Shown here: positions 11,455 to 24,139 of the stretch, in pieces
Numbering within the stretch: the stretch's first letter is position 1
Layout: every line of letters starts with the position of its first letter
From: Aselliscus stoliczkanus
Lineage: Eukaryota > Chordata > Mammalia > Chiroptera > Hipposideridae
Direction of reading: 5' to 3'
Length of the DNA stretch: 64,000 nucleotides
Assembly: GCA_033961575.1 (NCBI GenBank)
Contig: CM066735.1
Coordinates: 35,979,501 to 36,043,500 of the forward strand
Notes under the pieces: model-generated
Seen by the model: the letters and a program-made list of their open reading frames with translations, nothing else
Database searches by the model: none
What the model was told of the DNA's origin: nothing
Program-made: the position numbers and the translations under genes

Positions 11455-11929
11455 AAGTTTGACTCACAGGGGCTGGCCAAGTGGCGCATTGGTTAAGCGC
11501 TGGTTTTGGGATGCCAGCGGCCCCGGTTCGGATCCCACATGAGGGCCAGTGACACTGCCCTCTACAGCTAACAACAGCTCCACCTGGAGCTGGGCTGTGT
11601 GAGCCCCGGTGACGGTGTAGGCTGCAGCCCCTGCTGCAGTGGGCTGCCATGGGCTACAGTGAGTGGCCCGCAGCCAGCGTGAGCAGCTGGCAGCCAGCAT
11701 GAGCTGCCAATAGCCGCGGTGAGCGACATCCAGAGGCCAGCGACAGATCTGCCTCATCCGGGAAGAGCGCAATGATGATACCAACAGGGAAGCAACATCC
11801 TCCGCAACTAAACTGAAGAACAAAAAGACAGCAACTTGTCTGTTCCCCTTCCCCGATTCCCTAACGCTGTTCCCCTCCACCAATTCCAGAATAAAATCTT
11901 TAAAAAAAAAAAAAAAGTTTGACTCACAG
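11455..11929 (+). mobile_element. Full-length tRNA-head SINE (family A, long form)
   Basis: A textbook insertion. A perfect 15-bp TSD aagtttgactcacag lies at 11455-11469 and 11915-11929 around a 445-bp body. The head 'tggccaagtgg' fits a Pol III A box and 'ggttcggatcc' a B box. 'ttaagcgctgg' and the long stem suggest derivation from a Ser/Leu-type tRNA. A 22-nt inverted repeat at 11541-11562 is followed by a GC-rich body, then 'ccaattccagaataaaat' (AATAAA), 'ctttaaa' and poly-A. The 158-residue minus-strand frame over the element is a shadow. Confidence 0.95.
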
Positions 11930-12879
11930 TTTATCTTCAAACATAGAATCTACCTCTCTTGGTTAGATGGTTCAAATAAGCAGAGAATCATGGCAGGATA
12001 GATAACTAGACAGTCCAGGTATTTGTTATTTGTTTTCTGTAGAGTAAGTGTGGGGGACAAAGGGGAAGGAAGATGCATGGCAGGGAACAAGAAAAAAAAA
12101 CAGGTATTTATTTTCAAGTAATATGAAATGTTATTTCAAAGTATTTTTAAATTAAAAATACTATAATAGATTGCAGAAAAATACTGGGTAGATGCAGAAT
12201 GCAATTTAGAAACCATTAAACCTCATCCCATTTCAAAAATAAGTAACCTAAGCCACAGAAAGTTTATTTAACTTGTTCATATATTAACAGGTATCAGAGA
12301 TAAAAAGTGTCAGGTATCAAAAATATAAGAGAAAGGACCAGAATATTGAACTTGTTTAATCATTTTTAAACATTTTAGCAAGAATCATTTCCATATAAAC
12401 AATGTGATAATTGCATGATTCATGTTTATTTATTAGAATAAGCCCAGGAGGAATTATAATGGACAACATTTTGTGAAGCTAATTTCCAGACTGATTTTTT
12501 AAAAAGCTGCTTCTTCAATTATTTAAATTAATGAGATTTACTCTATGTTTACAACTAACCTTCCAAAGAAATTTATAAATTGACTTGCTTTAAAAATGAT
12601 TTTAGGTTTTGATGTCCTTTAGATAAAATTACACCTCGAAATCATTCAAAGATGAAGAACTAAACTGTCTCCTTTATTTCACAGCAGGTGACTCGTATTC
12701 ACTCGTCCAGGATGCTGATTGATGGAAAAGTGAATGCACTCAAGATTGACTCAAGTTAAACCATCACTTCTGGACCCTTAGGCTCACATCAAATGTACTA
12801 GTTAAACTAAACACTTGTCAGTTCCTCAGGTACTTAATCTATGTTTTAGATACTTGTCAGCCATCTTCTTTCTTTTCAT
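11930..12879. other. Anonymous AT-rich sequence
   Basis: No repeat family or exon recognised. Confidence 0.4.
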
Positions 12880-13345
12880 AGTCCCCTTTCAATCTCCCAA
12901 AAGAATTGTATCATTTCGCATTCTCACCAGCACTGAATGTGAATTCCTGTAGCTCCACATCCTCCCCACCATTTGCTGTTGTCAGCGTTTCAGATTTCAG
13001 CCATTCTAATAGGTATGTCATAGTGTCTTAATTTGTATTTCTCTGATGACATATAACGTGGAGGAGCATCTTTTCATATGCTTATTTGCCATCTGTGTAT
13101 CTTCTTTGGGGAGATGTCTGTTAAGGTCTTCAGCTTTCTTTTCTTTTATTTTTTTTAAATCAAGTTGTTTACTTACGTTGATTTTGAAAAGTTCTTTGTA
13201 TTTTTTGAGTAACAGCCCTTAGTCACACATGTCTTCTGCAAACATTTTCTCCCAGTCTATGGCTTGTCTTTTCATCCTCTTGACAATGTTTTATCAGAGC
13301 AGAAGTTTTTCATTTTAATGAAGTCTCGCAAGATCCCTTTTTTTT
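12880..13345 (-). mobile_element. L1 ORF2/3' UTR fragment, antisense
   Basis: Classic antisense L1 order: 'attctcaccagcactgaatg', 'accatttgctgttgtcagcg', 'ttaatttgtatttctctgat', 'ttttcatatgcttatttgcc', 'tctgtgtatcttctttgggg' and 'ttctcccagtctatggcttg'. Frames are broken. Length about 460 bp. Confidence 0.88.
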
Positions 13346-13449
13346 TCAATATCAATAATAGTAATGTTGGTATACATGACACTCTGTGTCCTTTTTATAT
13401 TTTGGGGTCTTTTAGAAATTAATAGCTTTAACAAACTTTGTGGATAACA

Positions 13450-13502
13450 TTTATTTATTTATTTATTTATTTATTTACTTACTTACTTTCTTACTTACTT
13501 AA
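13450..13502. repeat. (TTTA)n / (TTAC)n microsatellite
   Basis: About six TTTA units followed by TTAC units, with one interruption. Confidence 0.95.
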
Positions 13503-13554
13503 CAAATACCAATAGTGTACTCATTGTGTTTCAGCTATTGTTCTAAATGCTTTA

Positions 13555-13745
13555 AAAGGCTAATTCATTTAACCCTCATAAAAACACATTGGGTAGGTGT
13601 TACCATATTCCCTGTTTCACATATGGAAGTACTACAGTATAAAAGGCACCTAAGTGACTTGACCACATAGATGTGGGATTGGAATTATGACCCACACAGA
13701 CTGGGTATAGTCTCTGTATCTTAACTGTTATATTATATGGCTTCT
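13555..13745 (-). mobile_element. MIR SINE, antisense
   Basis: Reverse MIR order: 'ttaaccctcataaaaacac', 'gggtaggtgttaccatattc', 'cctgtttcacatatggaagt', 'aagtgacttgaccacatag', 'gggattggaattatgaccc' and 'tgtatcttaactgttatatt'. Confidence 0.82.
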
Positions 13746-16656
13746 TTTATACAGAACATGATCTTTAGAGGCACTGTTTTTCAGTCATTGCCTCATAATC
13801 AGCTGCTATCTTCCTTCTCTCCCCGACATCGGACTTACACTGATGCCAGCCAACTTCCTAAGTGAGATGCTTATTAGTGATTCTTTACAGCTACAATTCT
13901 TAGCAATGTTTTATATCTAAAGTCTAGTAGACTTTTACTTTCTCAGATACTAAAATGTTTTTAACTTTAGAAAAGCAAGTTTTAATAAAAGAACCTAAAG
14001 TAGGTAAAGGCAGTATATATCTTATATTTCTTTTTATGATCAGCATTTTCTGAAACAATCTATTTGCAAATAAATTAGCCATGTTGAAGAATCCCACAGA
14101 CTTACTTCCTTTCTCCATTTAGAGTATGGAGGGTTCTAAAAATATCCCATTAGAATTTTTTTTAATATCCCCTAATTACAAAATCCTCTGGAAAATGCCA
14201 AATTGCAGGGAACTTTAAATTAGATCACAGAAATTTTTTAAGAAGGCATGACTGCTATTTTCTTTCTATAATTTCTTTATTCACCCATAATCTATGCCAG
14301 CCATTTCCATATACTCTTCTTAAGTAGCTCATCTGAGATGATGAGTTAACACTATTCTCTCATGTTGCATGACAATATGTTATGTGCCACTGATATTATT
14401 GGGTATTACATACCTAAAGTAATGCCAGAGTTTTATGATTTTTATTTGAGAAACTCACTGCAACTAACTTACTTAAAACCCTTTAGTAATGTTTCCTAGC
14501 AGCAGTCTTGGGAATAGAACTATCAATGTATTTATTTATTTTTTTTCATTTCATTCTATCCCCTTGAACTTTTTTATACCTTATTCTACAGATCGGGAAC
14601 TTACTCAAATGAGTTACTTTAATATGTTTCACCCAGATCTATTCATTCTATTAAAGTAATTTACACATTTACACCAGAAACAAACATATTGATTTGGCTC
14701 TAGAAGGCTTTTATAATGGATTTCATAATATTTATACATCCCTTGTCTAATTAAACCTGCTTTAACTCCATGCTCACCACCATTTTAATACCCAGGTGCA
14801 TATATGAATACAATGATAATGCTAGTGGTCATGACTTGTGTATTGAATTTGCAAGTCACTGTCAAGACAAGTTCTTATTTAGTCTACTCTGAGGTGATTT
14901 TATTAAACAAGTAATAAACAGGTGTAGGTACAAATGGGTATCTATGGAAGTATGTAGGATATGTCACATGCTGAATATAAATGTGCTGTTGAGAATGTGT
15001 AATATCACAAAGTAAAATCAGTAAACTCCATGTGTGACCAGACAGCAAAGTCTTTACAGACGCAAAGTTCTTTTTATTTGTCCGTTTTTTCATCATGTTT
15101 AATAACAATGAGTTTGTGTCCTTTGCATAGACTGGAACAGTTACATAGTAGACAACTAGAGCAGTGGGTAAGGTAGAATGGGGCTAACCATTATCTATGG
15201 AGTTTTCATCTTTGGGAATAGACTCAATATTTGCCTTTGGGTACAAAAATGGAGAATGAATAACTTAATGTTCAATACTAATATAAATTGACAGATTATA
15301 TTAGCATAAACATGCTATTAGTATAAAAATGGAGTGCCATTTTTATTTATGCTTATGTTGAGAGATAAGAATTAAAAAATAAATATCCTCATATTTTACC
15401 CTATATATTTGCTAAGTAGTGTTGTACTGTCAAGAGGATGCCTGGACTTATACGACCTTGAAGGAGAAAAACCATGCACGCTTATTTAACTACCTATAAG
15501 CTGAAACTTCTATTTGCCTTTTGGTTAAAACGCTAAGATTCTGATAATGTTTTATCCTGTTGAGTGCACGCACTTGGTCTAGTGTGAATACAGCCACATC
15601 CTGCTTCTCACAGCATGAAAGCAACAGTTGGCTCTAGGCTAGAGCTCCTGAGAAGTCGTTTGCAAGCCTAAATGAAAAAAAGAACAAAGGAAAGAAGCAG
15701 AGGTGTATATTCTCCCTCATCCATGATTTTTTTTAGACATTTTAGACAAAAACCGTAATTGAAGCTTTACATCACAGTCTGTTTTTGAAAGACCAGAAAA
15801 TAAAGGCCAAGCTTTAATTACTTACACAGACAATACTTCTTTCAATATACATGTTTCCACACCTATGTCTCTTTTACTTTTCCTTTAAATCCTTTAAAGC
15901 GCATAAATGAATAAATCACTACAGCAGAAAGTGATTTCTGATTAGGGAAAAAGAGGGGTTTATTTTGCTGGGATGACTTGAGAATAGTAAAAAGGAAAGA
16001 GAATTCTCAGGAAGTAATCCCACATGATACAACTGTGGCATAAATGACACACAACAAATAGAAGGTGATATTCTGAGCACTCTAATAGGAAATCTTAACT
16101 ATTTAAGAATTTTGTCACCAAGATCATGATTTTAAACTGACACTAGCAAGACCAGGGAAGACAATGAAAGTTGAAATTTAAGATCCTAGGAAATTAAGTA
16201 ACCCCCAGAGTCAGGGGCAGAAGAGGGAGAAAAAAAAATTGTGACTGGAGTAAATATTGGTACCAAACGTATATCTGTAACATGGATTTGATTTTTTTTT
16301 CCTCAGAGTGAAGAAACACACTGATATTGGTAGAATAAATTATGTTCCCAGTGAACTGTACAAGAGCTTGTGAAATGAGCTAAATATAAAACTATAAGTA
16401 AGGTAAATCATTTCTGTGGACCTTTGAGATTTGATTATGAATCATATAATTGCTATACTGTTTTTCACAACTTTGCCTAGGATCAATTTTGTCCTTTAAA
16501 TTCTCCTGATTCCCTTTCATTTAATCACAAGAATTCATGGCCCTCACACCTTGATGCATTGGCTATAACACTCTAATTCTGCCCAGTCCTCTAAAAAAAC
16601 ACCATGTCCTGGACCTGTCTCACCCTTCATCATAATTGCATTCATTCCATCAAAAT
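13746..16656. other. Anonymous AT-rich region
   Basis: About 2.9 kb without a recognisable repeat, RNA gene or exon. Minus frames at 13924-14118 and 14884-15108 lack recognisable motifs. Confidence 0.4.
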
Positions 16657-16830
16657 TTGCATGCTCTGGGCTGGCCGAGTGGCGTGGTGGTTGAGCGCTG
16701 GCTTGGGATGCCAGCGGCCCCGGTTCGGGTCCCACATATGAGGGCCAGTGACGCTGCCCTCAAAAAAATAAATAAATAAAATGGATGAATTGTATGGCAT
16801 ATGAATTTTAAAAAAAAATTGCATGCTCTG
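16657..16830 (+). mobile_element. Short tRNA-head SINE with extra 3' segment
   Basis: A perfect 12-bp TSD ttgcatgctctg lies at 16657-16668 and 16819-16830. The body starts 'gggctggccgagtggcg' with A box (tggccgagtgg) and B box (ggttcgggtcc) and ends at the 22-nt inverted repeat (16740-16761), followed by CAAAAAAATAAATAAATAAA. About 30 further bases that are not SINE follow, then a second A-run. This looks like a 3' transduction. Minus-strand frames here are shadows. Confidence 0.9.
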
Positions 16831-17926
16831 TGTGTCACCAATCCTGTCTCAGAAAAAAAGTCTCATCAATCAATTCAAAGCTTGTTATAGAAAGAATTAT
16901 AAAGATACCAGCTTGGAAAACTGTGGCCTTTAGATATTTAGATGGCAGTTATTTTGAAGAGGAATTTGTTGAAAGTGACTTCAATGGAAAATTGTGACAT
17001 TTGCACTTATTACTGAAATCATAAAGGTGTTTCATGAAACCTACTATAGGACTAAACGGGAAGCCCTCTATCGGTGTGTTATCAATACAGTCCCACTACT
17101 AGACACATGTAGTTACAAGCACTTGAATAGTGGCTAACACAAAGGAGGATCTGAATTTTGAATTTATTGAATACATATTAATTTGCACTTAAATTAAAAA
17201 ACTGAAGAAATATATAAAATTTAATAAACCCAAATTGTTCTGTTATTACTACATGTGACTGTAAATATTGCATTATGAATATTATAGGTTCATTTGTAGT
17301 ATGAGTCTCTGGCACATGTATCTTTCCAGTGTTATATATAAATACATCTAGTCAGTATAAATGTATTAATTCAGTTCAAATGTTTTTGTCTATGCACTAA
17401 TGCTTACATCATCACAAATAATATTATAATGGGTTTACTATGACATTTTATGCAAACAGCATGAGTTACAGTGCCATATGCACATTATAATTTTAAATTA
17501 AAGTATAATAGATATTACTTCAATTGCTAGATATTAAAATATTTTTCTAGGTAACAATAAGAAGGTACACACTGATTTTAAAATGAAGAAGTATTAGTGA
17601 TTCGGGATGGATTAAAGATGCAGAAGCTATTACTGCAGCCGGAAAAGTAATTTTAAAAAAGACTTCAAAGGATGTATGCGGTTAATTTCATAAATAATGC
17701 AAAGTACAATTTGCGAGGCTAAATAAGATGAAAAACTACGTTACCTAAAATATTGTACAAACAATAAAGTTGACAAAATGGAGACATACTCATGATACAT
17801 AGTTTTAAAAGAAAATTCTTCCTAATGTAAAAAGTAGAGAAAATTAGTCACCTGAAATCAGAATTAAAAATCCAACAAAAAACATTTTAACAAGATCTGT
17901 GTGTGTAACTTTGGTCAGCTATTGAA
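16831..17926. other. Anonymous AT-rich sequence
   Basis: Nothing recognisable apart from AT-rich unique sequence. Confidence 0.4.
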
Positions 17927-18385
17927 TGTCTTGGTTCTATTAACCTAAAAACAAAAAGCAAATATTAGAGGCAAAAAGTATTTATTTGGATTCCCAGAGA
18001 ATTACAATTTGGGGAGCATGGATTCAGGCAGAAACCCAAATAGTGTCCCCATTACAAGGTGAAGGTAAATGGTCTCTATGAGAAAAGAAAGGGAAATAAT
18101 TACATGAGTAGGAGAAAGAAGCTAAGTTATTCTTTTCACTACACATTGCTGGTTGGTGATTCTACCTTGAGAAAGAGAGTAAATAACCATTAGGCCTTGT
18201 GGTCAGGATGTCTGTTTTCCTGTGAACTTTGCAAAAAGGTGACTGTAAGACAATGTTGCTTTGGTCCAGTCCAAAGGCTATTTTACCGAGTTCAGACATT
18301 CCAAAGATTCAAGGTATGAGACATACAGGGGAGTTCCTCAGGAGTGGCTCCATTTCAAAATGGCTCTACTTATGTTAACTTTTCA
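17927..18385 (-). mobile_element. Probable solo ERV LTR, antisense
   Basis: The plus strand runs from a TG to a CA end. On the minus strand the element starts 'tgaaaagttaacataag', continues 'agagccattttgaaatgg', and has a poly-A signal within 'ccaaataaatactttttg', followed by a short U5-like tail. The order promoter region, AATAAA and short T-rich tail is LTR-like. No internal retroviral sequence adjoins. Family and exact ends are uncertain, and no TSD is visible. Confidence 0.5.
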
Positions 18386-18921
18386 CAGTTCTTACATAAA
18401 ATGAAAACTATTTTTTGGATGGCAAGATGATAAAATAATTTATTAATTTGTAGTGGAAATTTGTTAGATGATTATACATTAAAGATTAAAAATATATATA
18501 TTTTAACAAAGTGAAAAATCTTCACTTAAGCCACCAAACACTTACTTATGCATTATAAAACCTCTTCAATAATATTTATAATCAATTGATTCAAAACATT
18601 TAAATTACAAGTATTTTTTTTAGCTTTATTTAGTTATATGGCGCAAGCGACATTGCTCATTAAAACGCTCATTATGTTTCCTCTCAAAGAATGTGGAAAG
18701 TAAAATATATGTTGCCAATTTGCAGCCTAAAAACTGAGCTCAGGATAGAGATTTCAAATTCTATTGTGTTTGAAAAAGATCTCAGTTAGATATGGAATAA
18801 TTAGTGCTTATGACAGATGATGCTCAAGTTATTTTGGGTTAAAAAATCTAGATTTATTGGATTTTTAAAACAGCCAAATGAGAGTTTCCTTGCTCTTTCA
18901 CTGCACTGTATAAGACTAAGG

Positions 18922-19240
18922 TGAAGCAGAGTTTGTCACACTAAAATATGCCCTTTGGAATATTGATTATTTTAAGCTGATCATTTTTAAGAAACTATAG
19001 ACTCAGGAAAAAGCTTTCACACTCCCACCCTCTAACAGCCTAAATGGATTTACACAGAGACCTGCTCCACAAAGGGAGCTATTATCATAGATAACAATAA
19101 TTTAATATGAACTAAATGTGATAGACTCTATTGTCTATAATTTAGTTTAGACAGGGAGGAAACTAGCAAGGCCTGTTTCATCAAAGTCTACTCTGTGTCC
19201 CATTGTTAAAGATGACCCAGGAAACCTTTTTTTTTAAATT
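18922..19240 (+). mobile_element. LTR-like element, truncated
   Basis: It starts 'gaagcagagtttgtcacact', then 'aaaatatgccctttggaata', 'ttgattattttaagctgatc' and 'tttttaagaaactatagact'. This is closely parallel to the start of the element at 20207 and to the minus-strand start at 26912. The right side is interrupted by a SINE. Confidence 0.5.
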
Positions 19241-19338
19241 CTTTTGAGGGCAGTGTCACTGGCCCTCATATGTGGGACCCGAACCAGGGCCACTGGCTTC
19301 CCAAGCCAGAGCTTAACCACCGTGCCACTCAGCCGGCC
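19226..19338 (-). mobile_element. Short tRNA-head SINE (family A, short form)
   Basis: A T-rich tail is followed by 'gagggcagtgtcactggccc' and runs to 'actcagccggccc'. The duplicated target cccaggaaac appears at 19216-19225 and 19337-19346. The inverted-repeat hairpin and a reverse-complement B box (gggacccgaacc) are present. It sits in or at the end of the LTR-like element. Confidence 0.9.
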
Positions 19339-19349
19339 CAGGAAACATT

Positions 19350-20206
19350 TTTGTTTTTTTTAAACCAAACATTTGCTTTTCTATGTCCCGATGAATTGCC
19401 TTTCTGCCCTTTGAAATCCAAAACCTCATGCCCACTCCTTTCTTCTTAGCTCCAGAAGGGCATCATAAGCTTCAACTGCCTGATCTTTTCTCCGTATCAT
19501 ATTCTTATGGAAATATCATATGTACATATATAATAAATTTGGTGATTTTTTTTTCCGTTCCTCTCTCTCATGTTAATTTAATTATTAATCCAGCCAGAAG
19601 AACTTCAAAAGGTAGGAGGAAAACTATCTGTCCTCTCCGACAGCACATATTGAAAAAAACATATACTCAGTTTTTTTAAGCAGATGCTTTAGAAAATGTT
19701 TGGATACAGTTGTTAACAGCATGCAGTATATACATGAAGATGCTATGAATCATACCCAGTTTATGTACCTGTTTAAGGAAATTGAAAATGTGAATTATGT
19801 AAGACTATTATTTGCCAGAGTTTATTGTTTGACTTGTAGAAGAATACTAGTGTGAATCATAACTCCAAGTCTAGATTTTATTGAAAAGGGTGGATATGTT
19901 CTAAATATTCAGCAACCAGGGACCAAGAAAATGTGTTCTTATTTCTATGTCTCCGTATCACACTTCAGGTGTACAAGCCAAATGTAAAATATCAAGGAAA
20001 AGTACATTTTTTTGTTACTTATCTAGACAATACGAGGTACATAATTTATGTTGTCCAGTACAAAATTAAAATGTAGGACCACTATCTAAAATACTTTTAG
20101 GAATGTTAAGACATCAACAGCAGAGCACTACATCAACCAGGGTTCCTCTACATGTGAATCCTGTGCAATTAATTGTACTGGTTGCATTTTTATAAAGCTG
20201 TAAGGA
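19350..20206. other. Anonymous sequence
   Basis: No feature recognised. The 83-residue plus frame at 19428-19679 has no recognisable motif. Confidence 0.4.
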
Positions 20207-20736
20207 TGCAGAATTTGCCACTCCAAAATATTTCTTTTTGGCATAAGGATTATTTTAACCTGATTATTTTTAAGAAACTGCAGACAAAGGAGGAACTCTG
20301 AAAACCAAGTTGAAGTTACACTTTGTCATAGATATTTACATGTATAAGGGAAATCTCCATTTGTAAGGGTGTCTCCCTCCATGTACCAGTAAGTTGGGAT
20401 GACTCAATCTCTAGACACTATTATCAATGAAGAAGACAATGATTTAAATCTGTATAACCTCCTTACTTTTGTTCACCGTGTTTTTCATGGCAACTTCCCA
20501 TAACTGACTCCCACGACCCCCAACATCTTCTTTTGTATTTAGCTGAGGATGATAGTTAAGGTGACAGTTTTGGCCATTTTGGGGAATTACTACTCAGTAT
20601 TCCTGGGTCTCTTCCATGTATACACGTTATTTAACTTTTCTTTGTTTTTGTCCTGTTAGACTGCCTTTGATAAATTTATTATTATACTCACCAAATTGCC
20701 TAGAAGGAAAGAAAGAAAAATTTTTCTTCACCTGCA
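20207..20736 (+). mobile_element. Probable ERV LTR
   Basis: It begins TG: 'tgcagaatttgccactccaa', 'tttttggcataaggattatt', 'ttaagaaactgcagacaaag'. It continues with a moderately GC-rich middle and a T-rich 3' part, 'ttgcctagaaggaaagaaag', ending near 'cttcacctgca'. The start matches the elements at 18922 and (minus) 26912. This is a related group, possibly ERVL-class by general appearance, but I do not name it. Ends approximate. Confidence 0.5.
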
Positions 20737-20935
20737 AAGCCAAACTTGCTGAATTCGTATACAATTTTGCATTGAAATGGAACTTTCATAATATACATCA
20801 ATAATAATGATTTTGCCCATTTTTCTAACATGAATCAATTAGCAGATGATAGTAATTGTGATCTATAGCATTATGTACAATAGGCATATACACTACAAGA
20901 AAATTTAAATAACACTGTTAATATTGATAATTTGT

Positions 20936-21096
20936 AGTTCCTTTATTTGTTTTTTTTTGTGTTTTTTTTGTTTTGTTTTGTTTTGTTTTTTTTGAGGGCA
21001 GTGTCACTGGCCCTCATATGTGGGACCGAACCGGGGCCTCTGGCTTCCCAAGCCAGCGCTTAACCACCGCGCCACTCGGCCGGCCCAGTTCCTTTA
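20936..21096 (-). mobile_element. Short tRNA-head SINE (family A, short form)
   Basis: A perfect 10-bp TSD agttccttta lies at 20936-20945 and 21087-21096. A T/G-rich tail with (TTTTG) units is followed by 'gagggcagtgtcactggccc' and the complete head 'cactcggccggccc'. This is a well-preserved copy with almost consensus A and B boxes, so it is probably young. A 65-residue frame over it is not a gene. Confidence 0.95.
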
Positions 21097-22527
21097 AAAT
21101 TTATTCAATGTTGTTTAAATTTTATGCTAATAATACTGAGATTGGCATAATGACTAATACATTTTCTTAATTTGGGTAGAAGTTTTAGAACTGATATGCT
21201 TTTATTTCAAAATCAAAACAATACATATAAAAATACCTAATTTTTTGAACATGGATCATTAAAGAAAAGCGATGTTTCATCACTTAATTCAATTATTAGA
21301 AAAATTTTGAGTATGTTTGGAATTACATGGGACTATGTGTCTCCTTTTCCAATTCAAACTTTGTAAAATCAGAATATAAATCAACTATCTCTTATGAAAA
21401 TTTGCATTTTTATTGAAATGATATATAAATATAAAATGTACTGAATTTTAAAGTTTTGTATGAAAAATAAATGTAACCTATCAGTAATCTTAAATTACTT
21501 ATGTGTTGAAATAATATTTGGAATTTTATGACTTTAGATAAACCCTATTAAAATAAGTTTTACCTGTTTTTTCCCCACTTTTTTTATATGAGTCCTCATG
21601 AAAAGTTAAACTTATATATGTGGTCCATAGTATATTTTTATTGGACAACTCTGCTTTAGCATACTACTTTTTATAGAACTCACCAATGGTTATTAATGAT
21701 ATCTTATAAATATTTTTTTTTTTATTAAATCAAGGCTTAGAAACTATGGTCTGTGGGGCAACTTTATCCTACAGCTTGTTTTTAAAAATAACATTTCATT
21801 TAAACACAGCTACCCTCATTTTTTTATGTATTGTCACTCAATGTTTTTATTTTTATTTACTTATTTATTTATTTTAAATTTAAATCATTCATTGAGTCAA
21901 TGGTATATTGAGCAACATATCCCACAAAAACTAAAATATTTACTACCTGTGTCTTGACTCCCAAACTAGATAATATATATCTCTGTCTTCTGGGCATTTG
22001 GCTAGTGGATATAGAACTTGGAGGCAGGATGCAAGCACCAACATGTCGAACTAAGTATCAAAGCTCAAAGGAAGTATTGGCTGTGGGAGTCCTCCTAATA
22101 CACACTGGCCATGGTCAATGAAGCACTGACCAGAGGATAATGCAACTTTTACTGAAATTTCACAGAATCAGAGAATGCTAAAATTGGAGGAAAACCTGAC
22201 TTCGGCAAACAGAGGGCAATGCATTTCTTTTTTCCCTATTATACAAGTTTTGTTCAGAATGTCTATTTCAGAACTAGGTTTATACTAGTAGTCTTAGTTT
22301 CACAATCTACAGGCAAGTCTCATGACAACAATGTTTCCTACATTCTGAAAAAAAAAAAAAAAAAGAAATCTAAAATTAGGTTGCCCTAGGGTCCCATATT
22401 CATGGATACTGGAAAGGAGGCTTTGAAATTATTTATATAACTGACTTTCTGTGTGGCCCTAAAAGTCAGATAGAATATAGGTAAAAAAACAATATCCATT
22501 TATGGACCAAATGTTATTATCTTTTAA
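21097..22527. other. Anonymous AT-rich region
   Basis: No recognised repeat or gene. Short poly-A at 22350-22365 and T-rich tracts only. Confidence 0.4.
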
Positions 22528-23005
22528 GGAAATGCATATCAAAACCACAGTGAGATAGCACTTCACACCCACAAGAATGGTTATAATAATTAAAAAACAA
22601 AAAACCAAACAGGAAATAACAAATGTTGGCAAGAATGTAGTGAAAGTGGAAAATTAGAACCTTCATACATTGCTAGTGAGAATGTAGAATGGTGTACAGC
22701 TGCTGTGAAAAACAGTTTGGCAATTTCTCAAAAGTTAAACATGGAATTACCATATGATAGCAATTTCACTCCTAAGTATATATCTGAAAAATGTGAACAT
22801 AGGTGTTCAAATAAAAACATGTATATGAATGTTTACAGCAACAGTGTTTACAAAAATCAAAAGGCAAAAACAACAAAATACCTATCAACAGGTAAATAGA
22901 TACATAGATACATAAAATGTGGTCTCTCAGTAAAATGGAATACTATTTAGTCATAAAAAAGAATGACATACTGATACATACTAGGACATGGAAGAACCTT
23001 AAATG
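22528..23005 (+). mobile_element. L1 3' fragment, sense
   Basis: Typical L1 ORF2-end/3' UTR order: 'aaggaaatgcatatcaaaac', 'cacagtgagatagcacttca', 'acatgtatatgaatgtttac', 'aaaatggaatactatttagt' and 'cataaaaaagaatgacatac'. The copy is diverged with broken frames. Confidence 0.88.

Positions 23006-24139
<1,134 letters not shown>

Noticed and set aside
11464..11940. 158-residue minus-strand frame, with similar frames at 32177-32788 and 37507-38002
   Set aside because: All are translations of the GC-rich body of the long-form SINE. Recurrence of the same peptides (for example 'VEGSVTGPH') reflects repeat copies, not a gene family.
13450..13502. Repeated units considered as a CRISPR-like array, along with other tandem repeats
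   Set aside because: Simple microsatellites with no spacers; eukaryotic nuclear context.
16668..16738. tRNA-like A and B boxes, considered as a functional tRNA gene
   Set aside because: The region does not fold into a complete tRNA with a standard anticodon arm, is followed by the SINE hairpin and poly-A, and has TSDs; it is a SINE head.
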